Source: Caenorhabditis remanei
Taxonomy: Eukaryota > Nematoda > Chromadorea > Rhabditida > Rhabditidae
Direction: 5' to 3'
Length of the DNA stretch: 64,000 bases
Assembly: GCF_010183535.1 (NCBI RefSeq)
Contig: NC_071330.1
Coordinates: 14,861,717 to 14,925,716 of the forward strand
Part shown: in pieces, positions 1-11,897 of the stretch
Numbering within the stretch: position 1 is the stretch's first letter
Layout of the letters: each line of letters begins with the position of its first letter
Notes under the pieces: model-generated
Told to the model about the DNA's origin: nothing
What the model saw: only the letters and a program-made list of their open reading frames with translations
Database searches by the model: none
Translations under genes and position numbers: made by a program

Positions 1-3
1 AGA

Positions 4-600
4 GTGGAGGCGAGGGGGCCAGGGGTTCTCGAGTATCGGGAGAATACTATGGTTGGATGGGCAGAGAGATTCGATTGGGAAGCAGTTGAAGAGGTCGTGC
101 TGTTGGTCGGGGTTACGACCGACGAGGAAGCGAACAGCAAACGACTGGAGTTTGTGGAGTCCATCGCTAAGGAGGCTCAGAAGGTGTTCCTGATTCTGGA
201 TGGTTTGCAATGTCCGTTCGGGAAGGTGGCCGAGGTGGCTGACAAATGGCGCGGATGGCTCAAAACTGCAGTCAACGTGGAAATGGTCGACCCACTGATG
301 CCCGTCGGGACGCACCAAACTCCGCTCATCTTGGAGAAGTGGGATCACAAATCGTTGGAGTCGATCGGCAAATTCCTGTTGCTGGCATTGCCAAGTCATG
401 CGATTGGAATTCGACTGAAGACGACACCTAAGACTCTTCCAAACGGATTGAAGAGAGACTTCAACCCAGGACGCCCGGCAGCCCAGAGGGGGGGGAAGTG
501 GCCCCGCCTCAACCCCATGTCCACGGAAACACACGGAATCACAGAAGGCAAAGGAAATGAATATACGCGTGGCAACCGTAAAACCCACTCCACATCATGA
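4..600 (+). CDS. C-terminal part of a probable retroelement protein (partial)
   Basis: Open reading frame running from the left edge to a TGA at 598-600; its true start lies outside the window, so the ATG-like start is not meaningful. I do not recognise a named domain. A stretch near residues 17-30 (MVGWAERFDWEAVEEV) resembles a frame near 52.13 kb (MVGKEIDWDFQNMF), so the two belong to one dispersed family. Both are followed within a few hundred bases by a TATA-like box and an AATAAA, as expected where a retrotransposon coding region meets a 3' LTR. That identity is inference. The last 50 residues are low in recognisable structure and may not be translated in a real protein. Confidence 0.35.
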   Translation: MEARGPGVLEYRENTMVGWAERFDWEAVEEVVLLVGVTTDEEANSKRLEFVESIAKEAQKVFLILDGLQCPFGKVAEVADKWRGWLKTAVNVEMVDPLMPVGTHQTPLILEKWDHKSLESIGKFLLLALPSHAIGIRLKTTPKTLPNGLKRDFNPGRPAAQRGGKWPRLNPMSTETHGITEGKGNEYTRGNRKTHSTS

Positions 601-1222
601 AAGCCTATATAAGATCGAACTCTGTGATAAAATTTAGTTTTGCTTTTGATAAGCACGCGAATAAACCGTCCTTGTGTTGTAAGTTTCTTTTCTTTTCAGA
701 TCCTCAAAGTCTGTTTCTGTCCTAACCGATAGAAATAGATAACTTTTTCTTTTATTATTATTGCTACGCCTGCGACTGGTTAATAAATGATAAGCATTCG
801 ATGATTTAATCAGAGGGACTCATGACTGGGGGTGATAGGATTTTAGTATTTTAATATTTTCTTTTTTATTTAATTTATTCATTGAAACAACCTTTTCTTA
901 TCAGGGATTGACGGAAACTTTGCACATATATGCTTTTGACCCAGCTCTATCATGCCGTTTTCGAAAGCTGCGCAATACGGCTCGTTGGCTGGAAAATTGT
1001 ATCTGAAAATTTTTGAAAATCGGTTCTTCATTACCGTTTTCTCTATTGATTTTTTTCATTGCGAGATTTTCAATGCAAAAAATAAAAGAATTGAATTGAA
1101 ACGTATGGGTGACCGTGCAATATGATAATTATTTGTTCCGACGTGAAAACCTGAACACTCAGAGTTACTCAATTATTTTTAATGAACATTTCATTTCTCT
1201 TCTTGCCAACCCTCGAATCTCG
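601..1222. other. Noncoding; LTR-like promoter and polyA signals, then calpain gene upstream region
   Basis: TATATAAG at 606-613 followed by AATAAA at 660-665 looks like the U3/R part of an LTR belonging to the reading frame on its left. From about 800 the sequence is plain AT-rich DNA leading to the first calpain-like gene. No splice acceptor is obvious immediately before the ATG at 1223. Confidence 0.3.
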
Positions 1223-4200
1223 ATGTCGTTCAAAGTGGAGATTCTTCCCGACGAAAAAGATGTCTTCAAACAAAGCGACGACGAGTGCGAACAGCTGGCT
1301 AAAACCTTAAGGTACACCATTTCAGCAAGCCTGTGCTCATAAAGATTCATTAAAGACTCTCCAAACAAGTGTTCTTTGATCTAGAGTTCCACGATGTCAG
1401 CAGTATTATAACAAAGGTTAGAAACGCGACGGGCTATTGGGTGTACAGTCGAACCCTTACCACGTGGTGCCTTCCCAGAGAAATAGCCGAGCAAGAACAT
1501 GGCAAATGGTGTCTTTATGACGATCCGTGGCCATTTCATGTTGGTCAAGGGACTAATTTGGACAACAACTGGTTGATTGCTGTGATTCAGACGATTGCGA
1601 GGAAAAGAGAGCTTTTAGAGCACATTTTACCGATGAGAGATTATACAAAAGATTGTGGAATTGTGCAGGTTAGGTGAGTTTTTTGAGTTTTTTAGACATT
1701 TCGAAACCAGATAGCCTCCGTGGAGTTATGGGACTTGACCGGCATCATTAAAAAGCTGAAATCACGCTGATTCCAAATATATATTCAGTTTTTGCCCTCA
1801 AGGCCTGGTAACCGAGAAAAACAAGGTCAAATTTCTGAAAAATGTCGTTTTTTTTTTGCAATTTTCAAGGGTCAGAAAGGTAATAAATTGTCATGGCGGC
1901 CATAACTTTTTTCAATTTGGTCGAATCGACCTGAAACTTTGGGAAAACATTTATTTTTGAGTTTTCGTTATATTTGTTTAATATTCTGGGTAAAAAATCA
2001 TGTTTTACAAGAAGTTTTTTGAGTTTTCATGGAAATGCTCGAGCCCTCATTTTTTGAACCAAGACGTTTCGAAACCAGATAGCCTCCGTGGAGTTATCGG
2101 ACTTGCCCTCGAGGCCTGGTATTCAAGAAAAACGAGGTCAAAGTTTGAACCTGGTTTGGTCCCCGGTCATGATAAACCTGGGGAAGAACTTTTTTGAGTA
2201 AAAATCTTTTCCGAAAAGACTACACGGAAAGCACTTTAAAACTTTTGTTATTTTTACTTGAAAATCAATAAAACAAACCTGGTCAGAAAATCTTAAAAGT
2301 TCATTACAAAAAATGTAACAAAAAAAATCACGTGGCTGGTACCGAACCCACACCCTTCCTCATGCCACACCGCCTCACTACCACCTGCACCACGGTGCCG
2401 ATATTTTACGGTAAGGTAATGACTTGTCAGGGGTGCAAACTTTGACCTCGTTTTTCTCGAATACCAGGCCTCGAGGGCAAAAACTGAATATATATTTGGA
2501 ATCAGCGTTCTCTCAGCTTTCCAACGATATAGGTCACGTCCCAGAACTCCACGGTCACCTGGAGGCCTTTCCTTGTAAGATTATGTGGAGCACTGTAGAT
2601 TGTCTTGTCCTCGGACAGTCACCGAGTCCACTAAAAACCTGCTTCAGATTATTCGTTGATGGAAAATGGCAAGTAATAAAAATCGACTTTTTTCTTCCTG
2701 CCGCTAAAGGGAAGTCGGCTACTGCGACAACGTACCGAAATCAATTTTGGGTTGCATTCATCGTTAAAGCTTACGCGAAGGTCCACAATCATTACGTCAA
2801 AATGCTCGCAGGCAACGCGAAAGTAGCATTTGAGTGTTTGACTGGATGTAAATGCACACGAATTGGAATTAGTATGTCATTTCGTTTTAGTCAATGCATA
2901 CTAACTCGCTGCAGCTGGAACTGAGTTTTACGAGCTGAAAAATATACCAAAATGTAGATATCAGCAAGTTTTAAAGAACCGCCCAAAATTATATCATATT
3001 CTGACTTCCGGTGTTTTTTTCCAGATAAGGAGAGTTACTTCCGACATTAATGATTCCATAATTGTGGAATTTGCAGAAATACAAGGAAAAATGGTCTAAA
3101 ATGGACAGAAAATAGGCTTTTCTTCAGCCAAAAACTAATTTTCCACTGATTTTCGCGAGTTTTATGATTTTTCTCATGAAGTTTTTGAACTTTTGCAAAA
3201 AAAATCTACATTTGACTTCTGACTTCCGACTTCCGGATAAGGAACATCGCTTCCGAGTTCCGACTTCCGACTTCTGTTTTAGAAAAAAGTAACTTTCCGA
3301 CATCTCTGCCCTATATTACATTACATTGACTGAACATCCCGCTTCTATCGTGCTCAATAAATAAATAAATAAATAACTGACATAGATCTACATTGTGGTA
3401 TATTTTTCGACTCATAAGATTGCGTTTTAAGCGAGTTGCCCGATTTGCAAGAATGAAACCCTTTTACCTATTTCAGACAAGAAAGCAAATCCGGATTTGA
3501 TGTGGAGACACCTTATTGAAAATTTGTGAGAGATTATTTGCATCCCCCAATTATCACTTTGGTTTCAGATCATGCAGTCGTCTTATGGTTGCCTCGACAC
3601 CATTATTGCAAAAAGGTTCGGACGAGAAGAAAATGTTATACGAGATGAAACTGAAATGCGATGAGACCTACTCAATATTGGATTTCAAAACACATGATGA
3701 CAATCAATTGATTCTGATTGGATCTACTGGGACGGATAATCATAAAAACGAATTTCTGCCAATTTATAGTGAAGGCAAGTTTTTCTCCCGCCTAATGGAT
3801 ATCCCAATTGGAAAATGTTTTTTGTCTACACGAATTTACTGATATTTTTTGAGGTTTTTACCAGAACAACTAAATTTAACACAAATTCCACCATTTTTAG
3901 TGAACTTTACATTAAAATAACGGATATACAGTACTCTGGCCATAAAGAATGCGACACCACTCGCAGTAATTAGATGTGACACGGCCTCCCTGATAGTCTC
4001 ATAATATTGATTGTTTATGAAGTGCATAGATCGCAAGTAGACCTTCATTTTTGTAGTTGACAACTTTTTTGTACGGACGCTCCCTAGCAAGTTACGTATC
4101 GACAAAGTAATTTCTCCCTCAAATCGACCAATTTCAGTGTGAAATAGTGCAAATCGTTTTAAAATGACTATAACTCTCTAAGGAGTGTTCGTACAAAAAA

Positions 4201-6298
4201 ATTGTCAAATACAAAAATGCAGCTCTATTTTTGATCTGTATGATCCATTAAAAATCTACTTGATGGGACAATAAGTATAACCATGACACACCCTCAAAAT
4301 TGGCCAATTTCAACTGAAAACGGCCAAAATTTTACAACCATTTGGACGGTTTTTAGGCTAGATAACACAAGTTCGGTGTCATTTCAAAAACCGTATTCGA
4401 TTTTCCAGAAATTCACAACAAGCTGTCAGCCGCCGATCAACTGGAAGCAGAAAAACGATTGTTTTGGTTCAGAATTCAAGATTTCATTCGATATTTCGAC
4501 TATTTATACATTTGTGAATACAAGGAGCCAATGTTTGAGAAACGTTTTTTGCAGCAAGCCAAAAAAACTGATTCATGTCAAAGCGAGTAAGTACAGTAGA
4601 GCGTATTTCCCGCACCAATATGAGTCACTGTAGAGTTCTATGTCTCCACATCAAAAAACGTCAGAAGATCGCATTTGAAGTTTGTAGTGCCGGAATAGGT
4701 AGAGTTAATGAAGTTAATCGTTGGATTCAGCGCAAAATTTGAGACAGAATAGTCGTTTTTTGGGGGTACGGTAGCTCGGTGTTTGCGGACTAAACATTGG
4801 ATTTTACGACACTTTGTGCTACCACGATGAAAATTGATTTCTAGACTAATTCAAGCAAGGGAAACACGATTCTGAGCTCAAAATTAAAAATAAATAAAAA
4901 TCGGAACCTATGATCGCCCGGATTTTGGATTTTTTGCTTTTTTTTGCTCATTGCGGCGATTTCATGAATTGAACCGAGATAAATGCATTTTGAGCCATTT
5001 CCAGTGCAAAACTTGCTTATATTTTAAATCAGCGTGTTTAAAAGTGTTTAATAGGATCAATTAGCTTATTCATGAAATCGCCGCGATGAGCAAAAAAAGT
5101 AAATAATCCGGTAGATCATAGGTACCGATTTTTTTTAAATTTTAAGCTCAGAATCGTGTTTTCCTTGCTTGAATTAGTCTAGAAATCAATTTTCATCGCG
5201 GTAGCACAAAGTGTCGTAAAATCCAACGTTTAGTCCGCAAACACCGAGCTACCGTACCCCCCAAATTTCAAATTGTCGCTAGAAACCCCAAAAAACGACT
5301 ACTTTGGCTTAAATTTTGCGCTGAATCCGATTAATTCTGTAAAATTAGATTACATATTATTTGAATCAGAAAAAAAGTACTTAATAGGACCAATTAGCGA
5401 ATTTGAAAGGGTAGTTACGTCTGCAACACTCCCTAGTAAAATACCTTTTTCAGACGACAAGTACCGGCTACCATTGATTCTGAACATTCACAGGGAGGCA
5501 ACAAATGACAATTGTGGAGAATTGATTCAGTGTTTCTATCAATATGACATCCGACTTACGACTGAGCCCATGTTTTTGGACCCTGGAACGTATTCTCTGT
5601 TTTTCGTATCTGATCGAAAGTTTGCTGGTTTATCGTTGAAATGGCATGTTAGAAGGTATTTATAGTAATAAATAAATTTGAACGGAATAAAAAAAGAAGA
5701 AAAAGTTATTACAGCCCGACGTCTTTGGATAGTGTCGCGATATTTTTCAATTTGTTCCCCCAATCAGTTTTTATCAAAAGTCTCCAAACTATGATTGCGA
5801 AAAATGGGACGGTAGAGAACAACAAGAAAGATAACATAGTGATTTACAAGTTGCTCAAAGAGAAAAATGCTCATTTTATGATGGAGAACTCATCGGAAGC
5901 CAATTATGTTCGAGTGAAGTGAGTTTGTCATGAATATTAGTTACTAAACCATTGACTGATATGATTGGAAAGCTGAGAAAACGCTGATTCCAAATATCTA
6001 TTCACTTTTTTTGCTTATGTTACAGTTTTTACGGTAATAAATTCTATTATTACAGTATGAACCTATCCGAAAAGTGGCTTTCAATACCACCAATGTCGCG
6101 CTCGATCATCGCCATCATCCCAGTGTCCGACGCGGAAAAATATGATGATTTCAAGATAAAAGTAGGCTCATTAGTCTCTAACTATTTTTCCATGAAAATT
6201 TCTTTCAGTACCAAATCTGCTCGTGGTACAAGAACCCTCTCAACTGGTTCTATGATTCACCAGTTGACCAGTTGGAGTGCCCTATACCGTTGAACTAG
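1223..6298 (+). CDS. Calpain-like protein A, catalytically dead pseudoprotease (11 exons, 561 aa)
   Basis: Exons: 1223-1311, 1401-1673, 2648-2871, 3477-3525, 3569-3774, 4409-4586, 4634-4698, 5454-5655, 5715-5918, 6056-6161, 6209-6298; they sum to 1686 nt with all phases consistent. Calpain family signatures seen: WPFHVGQG before the nucleophile site (about residue 74), LFVDGKWQVIKIDFFLP, an AYAKVHNHY block, and FWFRIQDFIRYF at the end of the protease core, then a C2-like domain with LDPGTYSLF. The nucleophile site reads GTNLDNNWLIA instead of GDCWFLA, so the Cys is gone. The His position reads CDETYSILD (Glu), and the Asn-Pro-Trp motif is absent. All three catalytic residues are therefore missing, and a scaffold or binding role is inferred. 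Start chosen by alignment with the tandem paralogue (both begin MSF). The intron after 3774 uses a GC donor. Confidence 0.8.
1707..2570. repeat. Inverted-repeat element in calpain A intron 2, with tRNA-like core
   Basis: Arms around 1707-1835 and 2430-2570 are reverse complements (shared blocks CTCCGTGGAGTT, TTTTTGCCCTC and GGCCTGGTA). A further internal partial copy lies at 2078-2163. A tRNA-like block sits near 2330-2395 on the minus strand, with GGGTTCGGTACC as B-box-like text. Short relatives occur at 7108-7300 and about 5966-6012, each in a calpain intron. Confidence 0.65.
3214..3275. repeat. Heptamer microsatellite (GACTTCC)n
   Basis: Degenerate tandem copies of GACTTCC/GACTTCT inside calpain A intron 3. 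The reverse-complement form of the same heptamer is repeated at 25551-25675. Confidence 0.7.
4716..5337. repeat. Foldback (palindromic) element in calpain A intron 7
   Basis: Left arm about 4716-4975 and right arm about 5070-5337 are near reverse complements; matched blocks include GGTAGCTCGGTGTTTGCGGA, TCTAGACTAATTCAAGCAAG and TTCATGAAATCGCCGC-like text. The loop is about 95 bp. The element makes up most of a 755-nt intron that calpain gene B lacks altogether. Confidence 0.8.
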
Positions 6299-6428
6299 AC
6301 ACTTTTTTTACTATTATAATCATGGTTTCAAATAAATTGACCCAAGCGTGACATTCGATTTCATTCTCATAAAAACCGATTTAAAAAAAAAACTTCCGAA
6401 TTTCATTCCTTCCCTCTCCCTCTCCACA
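6299..6428. other. Short spacer between the two calpain-like genes
   Basis: Only 130 bp separate the stop of calpain A from the ATG of calpain B. The spacing fits either a compact tandem duplicate or a worm operon. I see no clear U-rich element with a trans-splice acceptor, so the operon reading is weak. Confidence 0.4.
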
Positions 6429-9400
6429 ATGTCATTTTCCGTGGTATTCCAGACGACGAAAGAAGACATTTTCGAAAAAGAAGAGAAGAAATGTGAGAAG
6501 CAAGCCCAAAAACTGAGGTACACTACCATAACTGACTAGTTACAATTGAAAAGTTCACAGGGTCCAAAAAAATTAGCGTAAAATTAGCGCGAAGTTCAAA
6601 AATTTATCCGAATTGTGCTAGATTTAAGCGAAAAAAGTGGCGTTATAAGCACGCGATTTGGCTGAGCCGCGACTCAATTGGCAACCCACCAAGTCATGTG
6701 CAAACGCGCTTCACTAGACTACCGGAAGCTGTAAAGTTTTTTTTCAGATCGACAGGAGGAATCTATTTGGATCCAGATTTCCCGCCGGATGACCCATCGT
6801 GTGTTGGAAGAATTCTGGATAGATATGATAAGCCAACACTTCAAGATATGACGGGTCCATGGTGTGCACCTCATACATTTTCTGAGAGTCTTAACGATGA
6901 CTGGTGTGTTTATAACGATCCATGGCCATTCCACGTGGAACAAGGGAATCTGGGTGATTGTGGATTGATTGCTGCAATTCAGTGTATTGCTAGACGGAAG
7001 GAATTGTTAGAATTCATACTACCTGACAGGGAGTATATAAAGGATTGTGGAATAGTACACGTTAGGTATGTACTGACTAGAGAAGGTCATGGAATCCGTT
7101 TGAAAATATGTGACGTGACTTATACTATTTGAAAGCTGAAATCACGCTGATTACAAATATATATTCAGTTTTTGCCCTCAAGGCCTGGTATTCAAGAAGA
7201 ACAAGGCAAAAGTTCTGAAAAATTTCAAATTGTTACCCTAAAACTGAATACAGGAATCAGCATTTTTCCAGCTTTCCAATGATAAAGGCTATGTCGCATA
7301 TCTCCAAACTGGTTTCATAACCTTTTCCCGTGAGCTCTGACTAGTAAGGGAATAAATATTTCAGACTATTTGTGAACGGGAAATGGGAAGTGATCAAGTT
7401 CGACTATCATATTCCACAGTACAATAGAAGACAAGTGTTCGCTCGAACCAATAACAATCAGTTATGGGTGTCATTCATCGAAAAAGCATTTGCTAAAATC
7501 AAAGGAAGTTATGCGAACCTGAAAGGAATAAGCTGTACCGAAGCCCTCACGTGCCTAACCGGTTGTCCTTCTACGCTGATCATGATAGACAAGGACAAGG
7601 ACTTAGAAGATATTTGGGAGGACTTTATTAAATACTAGTGAGAGTTTTTATTATGAAAAAGCTTCCCGGTGAAATATTCCATGTCCCATATCTCCAAACT
7701 CAACCATACACTTTTCTAGTTTCTGTTTCCAGCTCCTCTGGTTTTGTAATGGCAGCTGCGACACCATATATAGAAGAAGAATCGGAAGAGAAAAAAGTGT
7801 ATGTCGAATTAAACTTGGAGAATGGTCATGCCTACTCAATTTTGGATTTCAAACAGCAGGACGATCATCGATTGATTCTAATCGGATCAACCCACGAAAC
7901 TAGTCCTACGACTACTGAGTTCTTGCCAATTTATGAAGACGGTCAGTTGCAAACCGGGCCACTTTCAAACGTCCCATAAATTTGGCTATAGGTATTTCCA
8001 ACTACGGGAAATTCATTTCAGTAGTCAAAACCTGCTAAATGTCTCTTCGAGTCGAGTTATGAGCTCTCAAACTTTTTATATGGTCAAGCTTTTTCACATG
8101 GAATTTTAAGTCGGTCGCATATACTCCTACGCGCGGTTCCATTTGAGTTCCCCCTGCAATTTACCAGATTATCTTGCATATACTATTTCCCTAATTAGAA
8201 TTTCATAAGAAGAAGGTTAAGCATTAGAAATATTTGAGAGCTCATAACTCGTCTCGCAGAAACATTTAGCTGGTTTCGCACCTGGGACCAAATTTATAGT
8301 TCGTTTGAAAACGGCGTCTCCAAACACTTCCTTTGTGAGAAATATACTAAATTGTAGATCTCAGCGTGAGCTATGTCTTTGACCCCTACTACGGGTCGGA
8401 TAGCTAAATTTACAGCGGGCCGTGAAAAAGTGAAAAAAAAGACGAAAATCGTCAAAAAAGCCACTCTAGCCCGGTTCATTAACCCTAACTACAGTGACCA
8501 AGTTTACTGTAGTTTGGTCACTGTATCTCAATTATGGCTACTTTTCCAGAATCGCTCACTACGGGCCGCAAGCCGGTCTAGAATAGTTTTCTGCACGCGG
8601 TACATTAACGAATAGCCGTCTGGTCCGTGTTAAATCATACACATAGAGCTCGCCGGACCCTTTTGGCCCGGTTGGCAGGCATGTTCATATTTATGTACGA
8701 GTCTTCAGAAATCCACAACAAACTGTCTGCTTGTGATCAGAAAAAAGCTGAAAACAAATTGTTCTGGTTTCGAATTGAAGATTTTATTCGATATTTTTAC
8801 CGTTTTTACATTTGTGAATACAAGGAGCCAATGTTTGAGAAATGTTTTCTGCAAAATGCAATTATACCATGGGAAGCAACTGAATCATATGGAAACCAGT
8901 GAGTTCAATAGAGCAAAATATCTGCGACAATACGAGTCTTGCAGTGTTTTATGCCTTGACATCAAAGAACGTCAGAAGTTTGAATTCGAAGTTTGTGTTA
9001 AACAGAGAGGTACAACATTCGAATCTTTGATTCTGAACATTCACAAGGGAGCAACAAAAAATGATTGTGGAGAATTGATTCATTCTTTCTTAGAATCATG
9101 CGACCGACTTACGACTGAACCCGTTTTCTTAGACCCCGGAACATATACTCTGTTTTCCGTTTACGGCGAACGTTTTAAAGATTTGTCGTTGGAATGGATT
9201 GTTAGAAGGTACATAACTATAGACATGTATCAAAACTGTAAGAAATAACAAGTTATTACAGCCCAACGCCTCTGGATGGTGTCTCCATGTATTTCAACAT
9301 GTTGCCAGACTCTGATTTTGCTGTAAGCCTGCAGACAATGATTGCGAAAAATGGGCTGAAGGAAAAGAATGAAAAGGATGAAGTGGTGATCTACAATTGG

Positions 9401-9922
9401 TTCAAAAATAGATATGCTTTATTTATGGTGGAGAACTTATCGGAAACCAATTATCTTCAAGTGAGGTGAGTGTGTTGTCATTATCATTGGAGCGTATATT
9501 CCTAGTTACCAAAGCAAAGATGTGTTTGGAACACTATAACTTTTGGAGAAAAAGTGGAAGCTCTTCAAAACTTGTATAAAGATAATCTCGGTAGAAATAA
9601 CGCTATCATTTTCATATATATTTTCACAGCGACGCTTATTGAGGAAAAAATTGTCAGACCGGCTGCATTGGGCTCAGTTCCACCAATGTCGCGTCGTTTC
9701 GTTGCCATGTTTTCAGTGCACCCTGCTAAAAAGGAACCTGAACATTTTGAAATAAAAGTGAGTACACTTGTTCATTATCTATTAAATAGACATTTCTTTC
9801 AGTACGAAATTTTTTCCTGGTACCGGAATCATCTGACTCAGCTCCGTTATAGATTAGTTTCCTACGTCGACGACCCAGATGATGACTGGATTGGTTTGAA
9901 TTGTCCTGTGGCGTTGAAGTGA
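6429..9922 (+). CDS. Calpain-like protein B, partly retained catalytic site (9 exons, 588 aa)
   Basis: Exons: 6429-6517, 6748-7065, 7365-7637, 7733-7941, 8709-8898, 8945-9208, 9262-9465, 9658-9757, 9803-9922; total 1767 nt, phases consistent. Tandem paralogue of calpain A: same exon boundaries except that two A introns (2872-3476 and 4699-5453) are absent here. The nucleophile site reads EQGNLGDCGLIAA with Cys at about residue 101, and His is present in NGHAYSILD at about residue 259. The RNPWG motif that carries the third catalytic residue of calpains is missing; LILIGSTHETS stands in its place. Activity is therefore doubtful. The C-terminal half has the C2-like domain (LDPGTYTLF). No EF-hand domain is seen, as in many nematode calpains. 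For exon 8 the acceptor at 9657 was chosen because the earlier one at 9629 reads into a stop. Confidence 0.8.
7976..8302. repeat. Palindromic element in calpain B intron 4
   Basis: Arms about 7976-8130 and 8190-8302 are reverse complements, with the best block at 8028-8071 against 8231-8274 (GAGTTATGAGCTCTCAAA). The rest of the 767-nt intron (8340-8680) holds degraded copies of the CGGGCC-rich palindrome found at 12052-12286. Confidence 0.7.
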
Positions 9923-10026
9923 ACTCACAGTGAAATGAAAACTGTAATAGAACAAGACTATCCTTTTTTTTTGAATATATTTTTCAGCTTATAAGAGACA
10001 CTTTCTCTAGTGATCAACCTAAGGCC

Positions 10027-11897
10027 AACTGCCCCTAGAACACATCGGCCAAACGCAATTAGCCCATTTGGTTTTTTGATATTATGGGTCCCTATGATGA
10101 TGTTATGAAAAAACCGTACAGATTTTTAGGCTCCGCCCCCTTTGACATATAGAAAAAAATCGGGGGAGTGAAAAAATTAATTTTTTCCCTTCAACTGATA
10201 TCTGAAAAAAAAGTTCAGAAATGAATTTTAAGCGTGTTTTTAAACATTTTTTGTGTTGACAACTTTTGAAAAATCTTTTGGCATCAGTCAAAAAATTTGT
10301 TTTTTTGAAAAAAATGTCTGTTTTTCCCATACCCCCAACAATTTTCAAATTAGTTCCAAAAAGTTTTTTATTGCAGTTTGATTGTCTTGAGATTGTCCAA
10401 CCTTGTGCCAATTTTTATCCCGAAATTCCGGGACCTTTTTTTTCTATAAGCAAAAATGTGTGTTTTTTCACGAAATTTTCACGTACCCCCCTCCATGGTG
10501 AAAAAAGTGAAAGTCTCAAAACTTCAAGAAAATTTGTATATGAGTTTACTTAACAGTAATTGAGAAGTTCACCAAATATGAAAACATATAATGCTTTTCT
10601 TCTGAAGTTATGAGACCTCAAAATCTCAAAATCACTATTTTCAGATGGAGCTGTAAAAATCAGATATTTTTCAAACTTTCATTAATTTATTACTTATAAT
10701 TTTATTTGATTTTGCATTTTTTATAAGTTTTCATCAGTTTTCTGAGAAAGAAAATTATCAGTCACGTTTTTCTCTGCTCGGTGTGTCTTGAAATTTTTGA
10801 TATTTCTGTATCCTTCCTACGGGACCTTTTTCTAAGCAGTGAAATGGTTCGAATTTAAGATTCCACATTATTTCTGAATGACATTACTATTAAAAATTAC
10901 GTAGCAATGATATAGGCAAACGATTCATCAGTTTCCAGTCGGTGATTAATGTGAAAAAGTGTTGCAATGTCATTATGTTTCCTTCTTTTGCAACGTAGCT
11001 ATCTGATGTTTTTAGATTATATTTTTATCTCTGTCACTAGTACATTTCAGTTCTGAACTTTTCTAAAAGTGTATTTAGACTTTGGCACTCCAGGCATCTC
11101 CGCATTGATAGGATACAGAAATATCAAAAATTTCAAGACACACCGAGCAGAGAAAAACGTGACTGATAATTTTCTTTCTCAGAAAACTGATGAAAACTTA
11201 TGAAAAATGCAAAATTAAATAATATTATAAGTACTAAATTGATGAAAGTTTGAAAAATATCTGATTTTTACAGCTCCATCTGAAAATAGTGATTTTGAGA
11301 TTTTGAGGTCTCATAACTTCAGAAGAAAATCATTATATGTTTTTATATTCGATGAACCTTTCAATTATTGTTAGGTAAACTTATATACAAATTTTCTTGA
11401 AATTTTGAGACTTTCACTTTTTTCACCATGGAGGGGGGTACGTGAAAATTTCGTGAAAAAACACACATTTTTGCTTATAGAAAAAAAAGGTCCCGGAATT
11501 TCGGGATAAAAATTGGCACAAGGTTGGACGGTCTAAAGACAATCAGACTGCAATAAAAAACTTTTTGGAACTAATTATAAAATTGTTGGGGGTATGGGAA
11601 AAACAGACATTTTTTTCAAAAAACCAAATCTTTTTGACTGATGCCAAATGATTTTTGAAAAGTTGTCAACACAAAAAATGTTCAAAAACACGCTTAAAAT
11701 TCATTTCTGAACTTTTTTTTAGATACCAGTTGAAGGGAAGAAATTAATTTTTTCACTCCCCCGATTTTTTTCTATATGTCAAAGGGGGCGGAGCCTAAAA
11801 AGCTGTACGGTTTTTTCATAAGACTATCATATGGACCCATAATATCAAAAAACCAAATGGACTAATTGCGTTTGGCCGATGTGTTCTAGGGGCAGTT
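10027..11897. mobile_element. 1.87-kb foldback transposon-like element
   Basis: Left arm from 10027 (AACTGCCCCTAGAACACAT) to about 10815 and right arm from about 11105 to 11897 are near-perfect reverse complements, roughly 790 bp each, around a loop of about 290 bp. No transposase reading frame is present, so it would be non-autonomous. The open frames within the arms are on both strands and follow from the palindrome. I found no clear target-site duplication. It lies in the gap between calpain B and the RNase H gene. Confidence 0.85.

Noticed and set aside
2424..2924. Single 166-codon frame as a gene
   Set aside because: Only its 3' part (2648-2871) is a calpain exon; the rest is the inverted-repeat element in the intron.
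6299..6428. Operon link between the two calpain-like genes
   Set aside because: The short spacing is suggestive, but no U-rich element plus TTTCAG acceptor precedes the second ATG.
9630..9657. Earlier acceptor for calpain B exon 8
   Set aside because: It leads into a TGA in the required phase; the acceptor ending at 9657 restores alignment with calpain A.
10103..10553. Open frames of about 100 codons on both strands at the palindrome start
   Set aside because: They lie in the arm of the foldback element, are AT-rich and show no domain.
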